DNA of 38,694 bases, taken from NCBI GenBank assembly GCA_021432635.1, contig MU270158.1, positions 1 through 38,694 on the forward strand. The letters run 5' to 3'. A program made the translations under genes and the position numbers. Each line of letters begins with the position of its first letter. Position 1 is the first letter of the stretch. Below the pieces are notes generated by a model. It was given only the letters and a program-made list of their open reading frames with translations, had not been told where the DNA came from and made no database searches. This DNA is from Thozetella sp. PMI_491 (taxonomy: Eukaryota > Ascomycota > Sordariomycetes > Chaetosphaeriales > Chaetosphaeriaceae). This document shows, piece after piece, positions 1 to 9,779 of this stretch.

Positions 1-641
1 TTAGTGTTACTTCCCTGGTTGTACTCTATCGATTCCGCTAGCTTTGCCCAATCAAGTTTTGTTTCTTCTCGTGCGCTTCTCGTACGGGACTCTGACCCTG
101 GGACAGGAGGGACGAGGGTAGCCTTGTCACTTTGTACTGGACACTTTGTACTGGACACTTTGCACTGGACACTTTGCACTAGATACTTTGCACTGGATAC
201 TTTGCACTGGATACTTTGTACTGGACACTTTGTACTGGATAGGGTATGTGTTGAATCTATATCGCTACACCAGTAGATCCCCTAAACGCCGTTTTACAAA
301 CAGACATAAACTATAGTACAGGGATACCTTCCAAACCGAGCATCCAAACCCTTATTCGATCCACTTCCTTCGGACCCTGGGCGGGGAGCGAATCTTCACG
401 ATGCGGAATGGGGACGGGCCTCTTAGAGAGGGCCTGGGTATCGTTAGGCAAGTGGGGCACGACATGGGGGGAGGAGTAAGTGGACGTGGGGTCTCGTTTG
501 GGACCGATGGTGACACACGGGGGCTGACTAGGGGTGAAGACTACGAAAACGGTGTGTCACTAGCCACGGGCCAGGGATCAGAGTTTAGAAGGCTCGAGAT
601 GTCTATGACAGGGGATAAGGGAGGGGGGGAGTCGGACACGC
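1..641. other. GC-balanced flank outside the AT-rich block
   Basis: This is the only part of the window with ordinary base composition and with normal use of CA, TG and CG. It contains a 14-bp minisatellite and one weak open frame, described separately. No splice-site pattern, conserved domain or codon pattern convincing enough to call a gene was seen. From about 360 to 635 the top strand is strikingly G-rich, with several GGGG runs. It is best read as intergenic DNA beside the heterochromatic block. Confidence 0.6.
130..241. repeat. 14-bp minisatellite, exactly eight copies
   Basis: Eight uninterrupted head-to-tail units of consensus CTTTGYACTGGAYA fill 112 bases with no length variation. 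The variants are almost all C/T transitions at two positions (GTACT/GCACT and GACA/GATA), plus one G-to-A change in the fourth unit. The unit length is not a multiple of three, so the repeat is unlikely to be selected as protein even though a frame stays open across it. Function unknown; probably a variable-number repeat. Confidence 0.93.
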
Positions 642-676
642 GTTCCGCTCCAGATACTTCCACTTATGTGCTGTAG
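401..676 (+). CDS. Doubtful 91-codon open frame, hypothetical
   Basis: An ATG at 401 opens a frame ending in TAG at 674-676. The predicted peptide is rich in glycine, arginine and serine because the DNA is G-rich; it has no recognisable domain, signal peptide or membrane segment. Its last dozen or so codons run into the first unit of the 70-bp tandem array, and the stop lies inside that unit, so the 3' end is defined by repeat DNA. No homologue is recognised and no intron signals were seen. The most likely explanation is a chance open frame in GC-rich intergenic DNA. It is listed because it is the only ATG-initiated frame of this size that I noticed in the window. Confidence 0.1.
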   Translation: MRNGDGPLREGLGIVRQVGHDMGGGVSGRGVSFGTDGDTRGLTRGEDYENGVSLATGQGSEFRRLEMSMTGDKGGGESDTRSAPDTSTYVL

Positions 677-1310
677 CGATGAACAGAGTCTGTCAGCCCT
701 AGTCACACGCGTTCCACTCTGACATTTCCACTTACTACCTATAGCGATGAACAGAATGTAGTCAGTCCTAATCACACAAGTTCCACTCTAGATAGTTCCA
801 CTTACTAGCTACAGTGATAAACAGAGCGTGGTCAGTCCTAATTACATATGTTCCGCTCTATATACTTCTACTTACTTGCTATAGTAATAAATAGTGTTTA
901 GTTAGTCATAGTTACATATGTTCTGCCCTAGATAGTTCTACTTACCTATTATAATAATAAATAGATCTAGTAAGTCTTAGTTATATAAATACCACTTTAA
1001 ACATTTCTACTTATATTTTATAGCGATAAATAAAGTCTTAGTTAGTCCTAGTTATATAAGTTCTACTATAAATACTTCTACTTATGTCTTATAGTAATAA
1101 ATAGAGTCTGGTTAGTCTTAGTTATACACGTTTTACTTTAAACAGTTTTACTAATAAATTATAGCGATAAATAAAGCCTAGTTAGTTATAGTTATATATA
1201 TTTTACTCTAGACACTTTTATTTACCTTTTATAGTGATAAATAAAGTCTAGTTAACTATAGTATATTTTACTCTAGCCTTTAAACTTATTTCCTATAATA
1301 GTAATAAAAG
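642..1310. repeat. ~70-bp tandem array with a left-to-right mutation gradient
   Basis: About ten direct repeats of 65-71 bp. Unit starts, anchored on GTTCC or its decayed form, are near 642, 711, 780, 850, 920, 989, 1060, 1130, 1200 and 1265; the last unit is partial. Each unit keeps the order GTTCC, CTAGATA, CTTCYACTTA, GCGATGAACAGAG and GTCAGTCCTA in progressively altered form. Changes are overwhelmingly C-to-T and G-to-A, and they accumulate from left to right. Hand counts give about 52% GC for the first unit (36 of 69) and about 22% for the ninth (14 of 65). The array spans the border between ordinary DNA and the AT-rich block. Confidence 0.92.
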
Positions 1311-1433
1311 AGTTAACATAGATATTACCTTATTATTACAGGCTATATTATATTCTATTAAAAAAGTATAAGGCTACAAGCAGGCACGGCTAGCAATATA
1401 TATCAGAAGCTATAGCCTTTATTAAGAGCTACG

Positions 1434-1583
1434 TGTTACAACTAAGGCATTAGCCACCTCCTTATAACCATTAACACAGCCTAGTGCTTAGCTATAAGTA
1501 GTTATAACAGGCAAAACCTCTAGTAGATACTTCAGGCATCTATCTAGATGTCCCACTAATTAAGAAGGATTACTATAAAGCAT
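1434..1583 (+). repeat. Gypsy I 5' LTR, left part
   Basis: It begins TGTTACAACTAAGG and matches 11724-11873 base for base in length (140 bases to the MULE1 target site in both). Nearly every difference is C or G here against T or A in the 3' copy. This copy therefore keeps much more of the ancestral LTR. It is interrupted at its right end by MULE1; its last ten bases (1574-1583) are one copy of the MULE1 target duplication. Confidence 0.92.
1574..1583. repeat. MULE1 target-site duplication, left copy
   Basis: TATAAAGCAT directly precedes the left inverted repeat. The right copy at 4685-4694 is TATAGAGCAC, with two transition differences. The uninterrupted equivalent, TATAAAGTAT at 11864-11873 in the other LTR, shows that only one copy existed before insertion. 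Ten bases fits the 8-11 bp duplications of Mutator-like elements. Confidence 0.85.
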
Positions 1584-1655
1584 AGGGGACCCTAAACTCA
1601 CCAGTCTAGTGGATTTAATATTTTACCAGTCCAGTAAAAATTACATAAGCATAGA

Positions 1656-1667
1656 CCCTAACCCTAA
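1656..1667. other. Telomere-like (CCCTAA)2 in MULE1 inverted repeat
   Basis: CCCTAACCCTAA lies inside the left inverted repeat and is mirrored by TAGGGTTAGGGTTT at 4602-4615 in the right one. It is an internal part of the transposon, not a chromosome end: sequence continues on both sides and only two units are present. The outermost repeat end also carries ACCCTAAAC. Confidence 0.85.
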
Positions 1668-1670
1668 GAT

Positions 1671-1698
1671 CCCCCATATAGGGGGGGGGGAGGGGGGG
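1671..1698. other. C5-ATATA-G10 potential hairpin and G-run
   Basis: CCCCC (1671-1675), ATATA (1676-1680), ten G (1681-1690), an A and seven more G (1692-1698). The C and G runs can pair across the ATATA loop, and the G runs alone are unusual in this AT-rich setting. In the right inverted repeat the corresponding stretch is CT-rich (about 4571-4586), consistent with mutation or slippage of an original homopolymeric block. Confidence 0.7.
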
Positions 1699-2985
1699 TA
1701 GTCTACAACTATTATATCTAAGATTATATGCCCTTATATTTTAAAAAATAAAGCGGCTAGCTAGTACAGTAGATATATAGTTATAAATATTATAAATATC
1801 AACTAGTAAAAAGTGTAGTAAAAATAATAAAAGTAAAAAAAGTAAAAAAACAGCTAGTAAGCTAGTTAAACTACCCCCTTACCCCCCCTTATAAACCACA
1901 CTAGTAATATCTACTATATCTATACAAACGTATCGCGTAAAAGATCTTAAACCTAAGCAATATAATACAAGCTTGATTAATATGGCTTTATTTCCAGCCA
2001 ACTACCTCCCCCCTAAGGGTGAGTTTAGCTCTTAAAAGGAGCTGCTTTATTTAATTAACTAATAGGTATTAACTAAAGGATATACTTTTACTACTAGCTG
2101 CTTTTATAAGGAGAACTTTAGAAAATAAGTAGTTATATATACTTATAATTAATTAGACTAACTATTAGACTTAACTACTCCTTATATATAAGATATAAAT
2201 ATATATAAGACTAGTTGCTAGTTTTTAATACTAGCTAAAGAATTACTTAACAGATCTAGTTAAATGTTAAAATATTGTCTAGATCTATAGCACTTAATCT
2301 ATAACTATAAGCTAAGTCCTTATTAACTAGCTTATCTAGTCTATTATTACCTATAACTAATAGATTAAAAAGAGGTTATAAAGCTATTTAAAGTTAATAT
2401 AAGGCTGAGAAATATCTTTATATATATATAATAAAACTTAGATTTTATACCTATATAATAAGATATCTATAATTAGCTGGCTAATATATAAAATAAGAGT
2501 TATTAAGGCTAAAATCTAGTTTATATTTTAGCTAACTAGCTTAATAATAAAGGCTTTTAGAGTTATATCTAATATAATAAGAGTATTAGTGAGATTATAG
2601 CGATCTTATTTATCTACCTAGCTTTTTTAGCTTATCTTAAAGCTTATCTTAACCTATTAATTATAGATAATACTTATAAGACAAATAAATATAAGATGCT
2701 TTTTTTTTAATATAATAGGGATAAATACTTGCCAGTGATTGTTTTATATTAGCTTTACTTTTTTAAGTAGGGAGGATAAAGGAGATTTTCTCTAGGCTTT
2801 AGCTTAAATTAAGGTAATCTAGTAAGTGTATAATATATAGCTTTTATCTATAGTTCTTATAGACTATTGTTTAGTTTGTATAAATATAGTTTTAACTATA
2901 TTTTTATTAGCTGCTCTTTTACTTTGTTGCTAGTATGTTAATAAAGCTGTTTTAACTTATTATAAGCCCTTGTTTAATTAAGGTA

Positions 2986-3034
2986 ATATAGCTATAGCTA
3001 TAGTTATAGCTATAGTTATAGTTATAGCTATAGA
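2986..3034. repeat. Hexanucleotide TATAGY repeat
   Basis: About eight copies of TATAGC/TATAGT lie in the MULE1 transposase relic just after the CRWHxNK-type motif. Unit differences are C/T only. It would encode an Ala/Ile/Val-like dipeptide run now; the ancestral codons are uncertain. It could be an expanded microsatellite in the gene or a mutated linker. Confidence 0.8.
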
Positions 3035-3813
3035 TTAGTCCTACTTTTATAACTATTAGTATATACTAGTCTAATCTCTTATAAAGGAAGCTTATAATAA
3101 ATAGCTTGCTAAGCTTAAGTGTGAATAGTTTTTAGCTTATACTAAGAAAATAAGCTATTTTAAAGTTATATAGCTTAACTTTTATAAGGAAAAGATTGTA
3201 TAAGTATAGGTAGATTAAAATACTTATTTTAATATAGTTATTTCCTCTTGTATAAAGGGTATATACTAGGTATTAAAGTAATATTTACCTTATTTTAAGC
3301 TAGATTTTTTTATAGCTTAATAAAGTATTAAACTAGTTTTTTTTTACTAGTTTATAGAGCTTAAAGCTAGGTAAGTTACCTAGTATATAAAAAAACACAC
3401 TAGCTTTTTTAAGGGGTTATTTAGCTAGATATATAACTAGATATTATATAAAGCTTTATAGATAGTTTAAAATTAGTAAGAATATATTTAACTACTTCTA
3501 GCTTATATAAGAGCTTTTACCTAGTTAATTAGCTTATTATATACTTATATAATCTATAATCTTTATAGCTAGTTATTTTAACTTACTTACTTTTACACTT
3601 ACTAGCACTTATAACATATAGATCTTAAGCTATTTTTAGCTAAGCTATACTAGTAAATTGATTTATATAATAGCTTATTATAAAACACTTGTTATAAGCT
3701 TAATAGATTTAAACGAGTTAATTTAAAGCTAAAAACACTATTTTATTATAGCTAATATTATTAAATTAGCTATATAATAGCCTTAAAATCCTGTTTTTAA
3801 TAATATAATAAAT

Positions 3814-3992
3814 AGCTAGCTTAGCTAGCCTAGTAAGCCTAGTTAGCTTAGTGAGTTTAATTAGCTTAGTGAGTCTAGCTAGCCTAGTTAGCCTAGTTAG
3901 CCTAGCTAGCTTAGTTAGCTTAGCTAGCCTAGCTAGCCTAGCTAGTTTAATTAGCTTAACTAGCTTAGCTAGCTTAACTAGCTTAGTTAATA
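3814..3992 (+). repeat. 9-bp tandem repeat in the MULE1 transposase 3' part
   Basis: Roughly twenty units of AGCYTAGYT in direct tandem, differing by transitions with occasional others. As the unit is three codons it keeps one frame, now reading Ser-Leu-Val/Ala; before RIP this is plausibly Ser-Pro-Val/Ala (CCA becoming CTA). It looks like a low-complexity C-terminal tail of the transposase. The regular spacing of CTAG/GCTAGC also makes the stretch locally self-complementary. Confidence 0.8.
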
Positions 3993-4389
3993 CCTAGCTA
4001 GCTGTTAAAGTTATCTTTATCCCCCTTTTTAAAGCTTTATAATAATAATTTATAAGTTATATATTAATAATATCTTTAAGCTAGAGATTTTTAGTATAGG
4101 GCCTAGTTATTAAAAGCTCTCTGTATTAATAAGGCTTATTATAAGGCTATAGGTTTGCTTTAATAGTATATTAGGGCTTAGTATAACTAATATTTTAACT
4201 AAAAGTAGATGGGGAGGTTTTATAAGGGTAAGCCTTAGACTTAAAAGGTAAAGATAGCTTATTTAGATTAGAATATAACTAAGGAGTGTTATATCTAGGC
4301 TTAAGTGGATTAATAGGTGGAAAGTAATAGAGTTTTTACTGGTTGATATAGATTTTATATGCTTTTTAAGGAGGATTAGTTGTAGTATA

Positions 4390-4684
4390 GGGGGGTAGTT
4401 TAACTAGCTTACTAGCTGTTTTTTTACTTTTTTTACTTTTATTGCTTTTATTATGTTTTTTACTAGTTGATATTTATAATATTTACAACTATATATTTAT
4501 TGTATTAGCTAACTGCTTTATTTTTTAAAATATAAGGGTATATAATTTTAGATATAGTAGTTATAAACTATCTCCCTCTCCCCCTCTTATATAGGAGATC
4601 CTAGGGTTAGGGTTTATACTTATATAATTTTTACTAGACTAGTAAAATATTAAATCTACTAGACTAGTGAGTTTAGGGTTTTCT
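4390..4684 (-). repeat. MULE1 right terminal inverted repeat
   Basis: The reverse complement starts AGAAAACCCTAAACTCAC and follows the left repeat for ~295 bases. Some positions keep G or C here where the left arm has A or T, and the reverse, so the two arms mutated independently after insertion. Confidence 0.93.
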
Positions 4685-4985
4685 TATAGAGCACTTAGCT
4701 CTTAGTAAGCCTAAAGCTCCTGGCTTACCTAAGAGCTTTAGGACTTTAGCGATTTAAAGTGAGTTATAAAGAGTAACCTAGTATTAAGACTATAGTCTCT
4801 ACTTAGATAGATTAGTTAGCCTTACTTTTTAGTAATTAATCTACTTAGTTTATAAATCTTAACACTTATATTATTAGATCTTATCTTATATTAATTAATA
4901 CTTTACTTGTCTCTACTCTCTTTACCTTAGAAAAGAATCTCTTATATATTAAGAATACTAATCTTAAGATCTTAGTATTATAATA
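4685..4985 (+). repeat. Gypsy I 5' LTR, right part
   Basis: Continues the 5' LTR after the MULE1 insertion. Bases 4685-4694 are the second copy of the target duplication and 4695-4985 match 11874-12165. The LTR end is placed at TATAATA (4979-4985), taken as a decayed TATAACA end matching the TGTTA start. The sequence after it shows no recognisable primer-binding site, which is probably mutated beyond recognition. Confidence 0.88.
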
Positions 4986-7900
4986 TATTAATTACTTTTT
5001 TTTAAAGGATAAGACTAGTATAATTAATAATGTTTTATAGTTAATATATCTAATAAAAAGAAGGAAAAAGCCCCTGCTTAATCTAGCTTTAATTAAGAAA
5101 TAAAAGACACTAATAATAGTAGAGATAATACTAAATACACTAGTATAAAAAGAGATCTTTCTTAGATAAAAAACTTATTAGTAAGCTATATATTAGCGTT
5201 ATCTAAGTGTTTTAACTTAAGAATAATTTATATATTATATAAGCTGTTGTTAATATTATTATAACCTTTATTAAAGGATATAAAAAGCTAAGGCTTAACC
5301 TACTCTAACCTTTTAATAATACCTATAAACATTTAAAAAGCTATCTAGCTTAACTAAAAACTTATTATTACTTTTATATAAATAGCTTTTAAAATAAGGT
5401 AGAGAAAGTAGTATATACTAGCTTATTTTTAAAAGAAAAAGCTCTAGTATAGTTTAAACTATACTTAATAGACTTTTTAAGAAGAGATTTATCTTAAAAC
5501 TTAAATTAAAAACTTATAATATTTTTATAACCTATATAGAATATAAATATATCTTAAAGTCACTCTTTTAAAAACTTAATAAAAAACACTAGTAAGAATA
5601 AAACCTATACTAACTTAAGTAAAAAAGTTTAATAGTTTAATATATAGTAGAGTTTTAATAACTTTACTTACTCTTAGACTATATAAATAAAACTAAGAAA
5701 TTCTTATTTTACTAAGGACTTAAAAGTAAAGTTAAAAATAAGATCTTTAAACTTAATACCTTAAAAGACTTTTTATTATATATTAAAACAGTAACTTATA
5801 TTAATAACTAATTATATAAATAAAGAATAGAAAAATAATAGTAAGAACTAAGATAATAAGCTAATATTAAAAGACCTTAATAATATAACTAGTCTAAGTA
5901 ATTTATTAATTAATATTAAAATTATTAAATAATAATATATAAGACTTATTTAAGACTTATAAACTTAAATATAATATAATAAAAATAAGACTCTAAAGAT
6001 ATTAAATACTATAACTATTAAAAAAAGAGATATTATATTAATATTTATAAATAATTAAAAAAGATAGGCTAGAAACTAATACTTAAAAAATAATCTATTA
6101 ACCTAATATAATATAAACTAGTCTAAACCTTAAGTATAACTATATAAAATAACCTAGCTTATAATACTATAGATCTTAATAATATTTATATTATAACACT
6201 AATAAAAGAACTAACTTAGAATAATATATAGCTTTAAACTAACTAATAATAAGAGAAGTTATACCTTACTTTAGACTAAAAATAATAAAACCCTTAAACT
6301 TTATAACTAGTAATATTAATACTTAATAACTTTAAGCTTATAAAAATAAGGTAATTAATAAAATAATTTAAAATAAATAATACCTTATTTATTAAGAATA
6401 TTATAATAGATAATAATATTATAAATAAAACCTTAGACTAAGCTTTTTTTATAAGAATTATAAAGATAAGAACTAAGAATATATAAGCTAATTAGGATAA
6501 ATTATTAAATTATTAAGACTATATAAAATCTTAGATATATACTAGAAATATTAATAAATAATATACTAATAATATTAGGATAGGAAAAAGAAATATATTA
6601 AGTTATAAGAAAGTAATAATTACTATAATAAATATATTTAATATAATACCTTATATATATTATAAAACTAAACCTAATATCTTATAATAATATATTATAA
6701 TAATAAAAAAGTCTAAAAGATATAATTAAATAACTCTTTTATTAAAACCTATATTTATAAAAGAAATAATAAACAGCTTACCTTTTATATACTTAAGTAA
6801 TAAGGAAAAGAGTTTAATAACCTATTAAAAATTAAAGAAGAATTAATAAATGAATTATATAATATATTTTTATTTATAGTTTAGAAATATCTAAGGATTA
6901 GACCTAACTTAATCCTAAATAAGGAATATATACTATTTCTTATAGATAAAGTCTTATATTATAACTTATTAAAAAATAATTAATAACTAAATTATTAAAA
7001 TAACCTTTAAATAAGCTTTTAATATAAATATTATAAAGAAATTATCTAGATATAATATATTATATTATATAAAATATATATTATAAATAAATTAAAATAT
7101 AATTTCTTTTTTATTAAATATAAGATATAATAAATTTATAACTCTTACTTATAAAAAGAAATAAAATATTAGAAAATAAAAGATTAATATAATAGATATA
7201 CTATCTTTAAGTTAAACCCTTAGTTCTTAATATATTATAAAAACAAGTTAAGTATAATATAATATACTTTTATAATATACTTATATTATTATATAGAAAA
7301 AACTATATAATAGTATTAAAGAAAGATATAAGGATATATTTTTATAAGAAAAGACCTTATTAACTTATAAATAAAAACTATAAAAGAATAAATTAAAGCT
7401 ATAAAATATATATAAAAATAATTTATTAATATAAGACTTAAATCCTAGCTTAAAGATCTTATATAGTATAAATTATAACCTATAAAAAAAGCTAATATTT
7501 ATAGCCTGCCCTAAGAAGAAACTAGATAAAAAATAATAGATATTACTTATAAAGAGTTAATAAAACAACCTAAAGATAAAAACTCTTATAATAATTACTA
7601 GCTTAAACTTAAAATTACTTACTTATATTTTTATTATTAATAACTAATATAATATTATTATAATAATTAATAATAGATCTTAAGAAAATTATATATTACT
7701 TAAAGTTATTAATTAGCTAAAACTATTTTAAAATAAAAAAATTTATATATTACTTATATATAATAAAAAAAGAACTAGCTTAATATAAAAAAAAGATATT
7801 ATAATAAAGATTATATCTCTTTTAATATTAGCTTATAATATATATAATAAAAAAATAACCTTTAATATTATAAAAATTAGATTATATTACTTAATTTTAA

Positions 7901-8180
7901 AGATATTATAATTATAAAAAAATAACTAAAGAATTAACTAAATAACTAGCTAGATATTTTTTAAATTAGTATTTAAAGAATATACTTAATTAATCTTAAA
8001 AAGAGAAATTAAAGGTATTTAAAAAGACTTAGCTTTTAAAGTAACTTATAAGAAATCTTTAAATAAACTTATAGAAAAAACTTTTAAGATATTAATAATT
8101 ATTAAAATATTTATAATAAAAACTTTAAATAAGATATTAAAAGAATATTAAAAGTATAATAGATTATTTAAAGAAATATT
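4986..8180 (+). pseudogene. Gypsy I gag and protease region, eroded
   Basis: By position between the 5' LTR and the reverse transcriptase this should hold gag (capsid-like, nucleic-acid binding) and protease. It is extremely AT-rich and no zinc knuckle or DTG/DSG protease motif could be read with confidence. The assignment rests on order alone. No open frame remains. Confidence 0.45.
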
Positions 8181-8189
8181 AAATATAGG

Positions 8190-8880
8190 GTTATTAAAGT
8201 ATAATTAGTTTAACTATTATATACTAATTAAACTAAGAGAATAACTTAAACTATATAAAATCTATAAGCTTAATAAGAAGAAACTTATAACCTTATAATA
8301 ATACTTTAATAAAAACCTAGAAAAAAGTTATATATAATTATTAAACTTATTAGTAAGATATCTAATCTAATCTTATTTATACTTAAGAAAAGTAAGGATA
8401 AAACTAAGAAATAAAGACTATATATTAATTATTAATAGCTTAATAGTATTATTATTTTAGATAAAGGATTATTATCTTTAATATTTAAACTATAAAACTA
8501 ACTAATAAAAACTATAATAATAAGATATTTTAACCTTAAAAAAGCTTATACCTTAATCTAAGTAATAAAGAGAGAAAAATAAAAAATAATAATTAAAACT
8601 AAATATAGATATTATAAATACCTAGTTATATTATTTAAGCTATAATTAATTATATCTTATAACCTTATATTAATAGATTCTATATTATCTACTTTAATAA
8701 TATCCTTATCCACTCTAAGAATAAAATAAAATATAAATAATATATTTATATTATCTTATAAGTATTAAAAGATATTAAACTCTTAGTAAAATTAAAAAAG
8801 AGTGAGTTTTATATTAAAAAACTATCTTCTTAAGATTTTAAATCACCTCTAGATTTATTAAGATAAACCTTAAAAAAATA
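8190..8880 (+). pseudogene. Gypsy I reverse transcriptase relic
   Basis: The translation, ignoring stops, follows the Ty3/Gypsy reverse-transcriptase plan. An N-terminal LYKIYKLNKKKL segment resembles the PxYxLSxxEL motif. A later KYRYYKYLVILFKL segment resembles the TRYGHxEYLVMPFGL block. The catalytic box at 8690-8725 reads YFNNILIHSKNK, which is YLDDILIYSKN with both aspartates changed to asparagine, as expected of G-to-A change. The KLKKSEFYIKKLSS stretch after it matches the thumb region. The enzyme would copy the element RNA into DNA inside a cytoplasmic particle; this copy is dead. Confidence 0.92.
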
Positions 8881-9085
8881 ACTATAATATAAAATTAGCT
8901 GCTACTTAAAACAGTAAAAAAAGTATAAACTTTTCTTATATTTACTATTTATTATTATTATTTTATAAAAACCTATAATAAGCTTACCCTATTATTTATA
9001 AAGCTTATTTATAAAGAGAGTAAGTTTAAATAAATTAATTAAGCTAATAAAGCCTTTAAAATTATTAAGTTATAAATCTTAAGTA

Positions 9086-9475
9086 AACCTATACTTATAC
9101 TTTTAGACTTAGTAAAACTATATAAAGTTAAAACTAACTCTTTAAACTTTATAATAAAAGAATAACTTAAATAATATAATAAAAAAAAGACTATTATCCC
9201 TAATTACCTTTTTTTAAAGAACCTTAAAAAAGTAGAAATTAACTATTAAATATATAATAAAAAACTAATAGCTATTATTAAAGCTTTTAAAAAGTAAAAA
9301 GTCTATCTTTATAAAGTATAATACTAAGTCTTAATTTATATAAATTATAAAAACCTTATATACTTTATAATTAATAAAGAGCTTAATAAATAATAAATTA
9401 AATAGATTAAATTTCTTTTTAAATTTAATTTTAAAATTATATATAAAAGAGATTAGAAAATACTAGGGTAGATAC
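9086..9475 (+). pseudogene. Gypsy I RNase H relic
   Basis: It begins PILILLDLVK, where the family has PI-x-x-x-TDAS. It then reads INY*IYNKKLIAIIKAFK at about 9240-9295, the NYxIxDKELLAIVxAFKxWR block. Next comes INYKNLIYFIINKELNK (about 9337-9390) for the TDHKNLxYFxxxKxLNRRQxRW block, and FKFNFKIIYK for the LSxFxFxIxYRPG end. The enzyme removes RNA from the RNA-DNA hybrid. Position directly after the reverse transcriptase and before integrase fits Ty3/Gypsy order. Confidence 0.9.
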
Positions 9476-9779
9476 TCTTAACTAATAAAAAGATTATATA
9501 TAAGAATTAAAACCTTATATATAAAATATCTTAATAGTGTTAAAAGATAAAAGCTTAAGTTAAACCCTTTAAGAGTTAAATATTACCTTTTAAATTTTCT
9601 TAGACCTTAATTAAACTAATAAGATTAAAGAAGTTTTTAATAATTAAGACTTTATAAGCTTTATATAAAATAGCTTTAGTAAAAATATAGAAAAGAAAAA
9701 TAAAATCTATTAATTTTATAAGAGGATTTATATCTTTAATAGCTTATAATAAAACCTAGTAAAGGAAATATATAAAATC

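Larger units (their letters stand above)
1584..1878 (+). repeat. MULE1 left terminal inverted repeat
   Basis: It starts AGGGGACCCTAAACTCAC and pairs with the reverse complement of 4390-4684 along its whole length, with mainly C/T and G/A differences on both sides. It contains two telomere-like CCCTAA units (1656-1667), a CCCCC-ATATA-G10 block (1671-1690) and, near its inner end, an A-rich stretch followed by CAGCTAGTAAGC. Confidence 0.93.
1982..4010 (+). pseudogene. MULE1 transposase relic (MULE domain)
   Basis: Reading from ATG at 1982 gives MALFPANYLPPKGEF before the first in-frame TAA at 2033, probably a former CAA. Further on, 2645-2701 reads YLNLLIIDNTYKTNKYKM, the MULE-transposase signature with the first catalytic aspartate (the DxTYKTNxYxMPL pattern). 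About 2741-2790 reads as the following FLSxED segment with the WALxxL-type motif after it, and 2925-2965 as LLCC*YVNKAV, the decayed CRWHxNK motif that follows the second catalytic aspartate (VLIDYC, about 2845). The C-terminal part contains a 9-bp repeat array. In life the protein would cut and rejoin DNA at the inverted repeats. Further coding remnants may continue to about 4380. The family call is strong; the 3' limit is approximate. Confidence 0.88.
1584..4684 (+). mobile_element. MULE1: Mutator-like DNA transposon inserted in an LTR
   Basis: A 3101-bp element with ~295-bp inverted repeats at both ends (1584-1878 and 4390-4684), a 10-bp target duplication, and a + strand relic of a MULE-type transposase between them. 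It splits the 5' LTR of Gypsy I, and the empty site is preserved in the 3' LTR, so its boundaries are well fixed and it is younger than Gypsy I. The coding part is inactivated by many TAA/TAG codons of RIP type. The transposase relic identifies the superfamily, and the long inverted repeats and duplication length agree with it. Confidence 0.94.

Noticed and set aside
4..276. Open frame of 90 codons on the + strand
   Set aside because: Its first codon is GTG at the window edge, it has no domain, and its second half is the 14-bp minisatellite, whose period is not a multiple of three.
578..775. Open frame of 65 codons on the - strand
   Set aside because: It begins with GTG, lies across the first two units of the 70-bp array and runs antisense to the only ATG-initiated frame; no domain or codon pattern supports it.
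1656..1667. Possible telomere or chromosome end
   Set aside because: Only two CCCTAA units, located inside a transposon inverted repeat, with sequence continuing on both sides.
3814..3992. CRISPR-like or regulatory array of CTAG repeats
   Set aside because: Contiguous 9-bp units with no spacers, in frame inside a transposase relic of a eukaryotic transposon.
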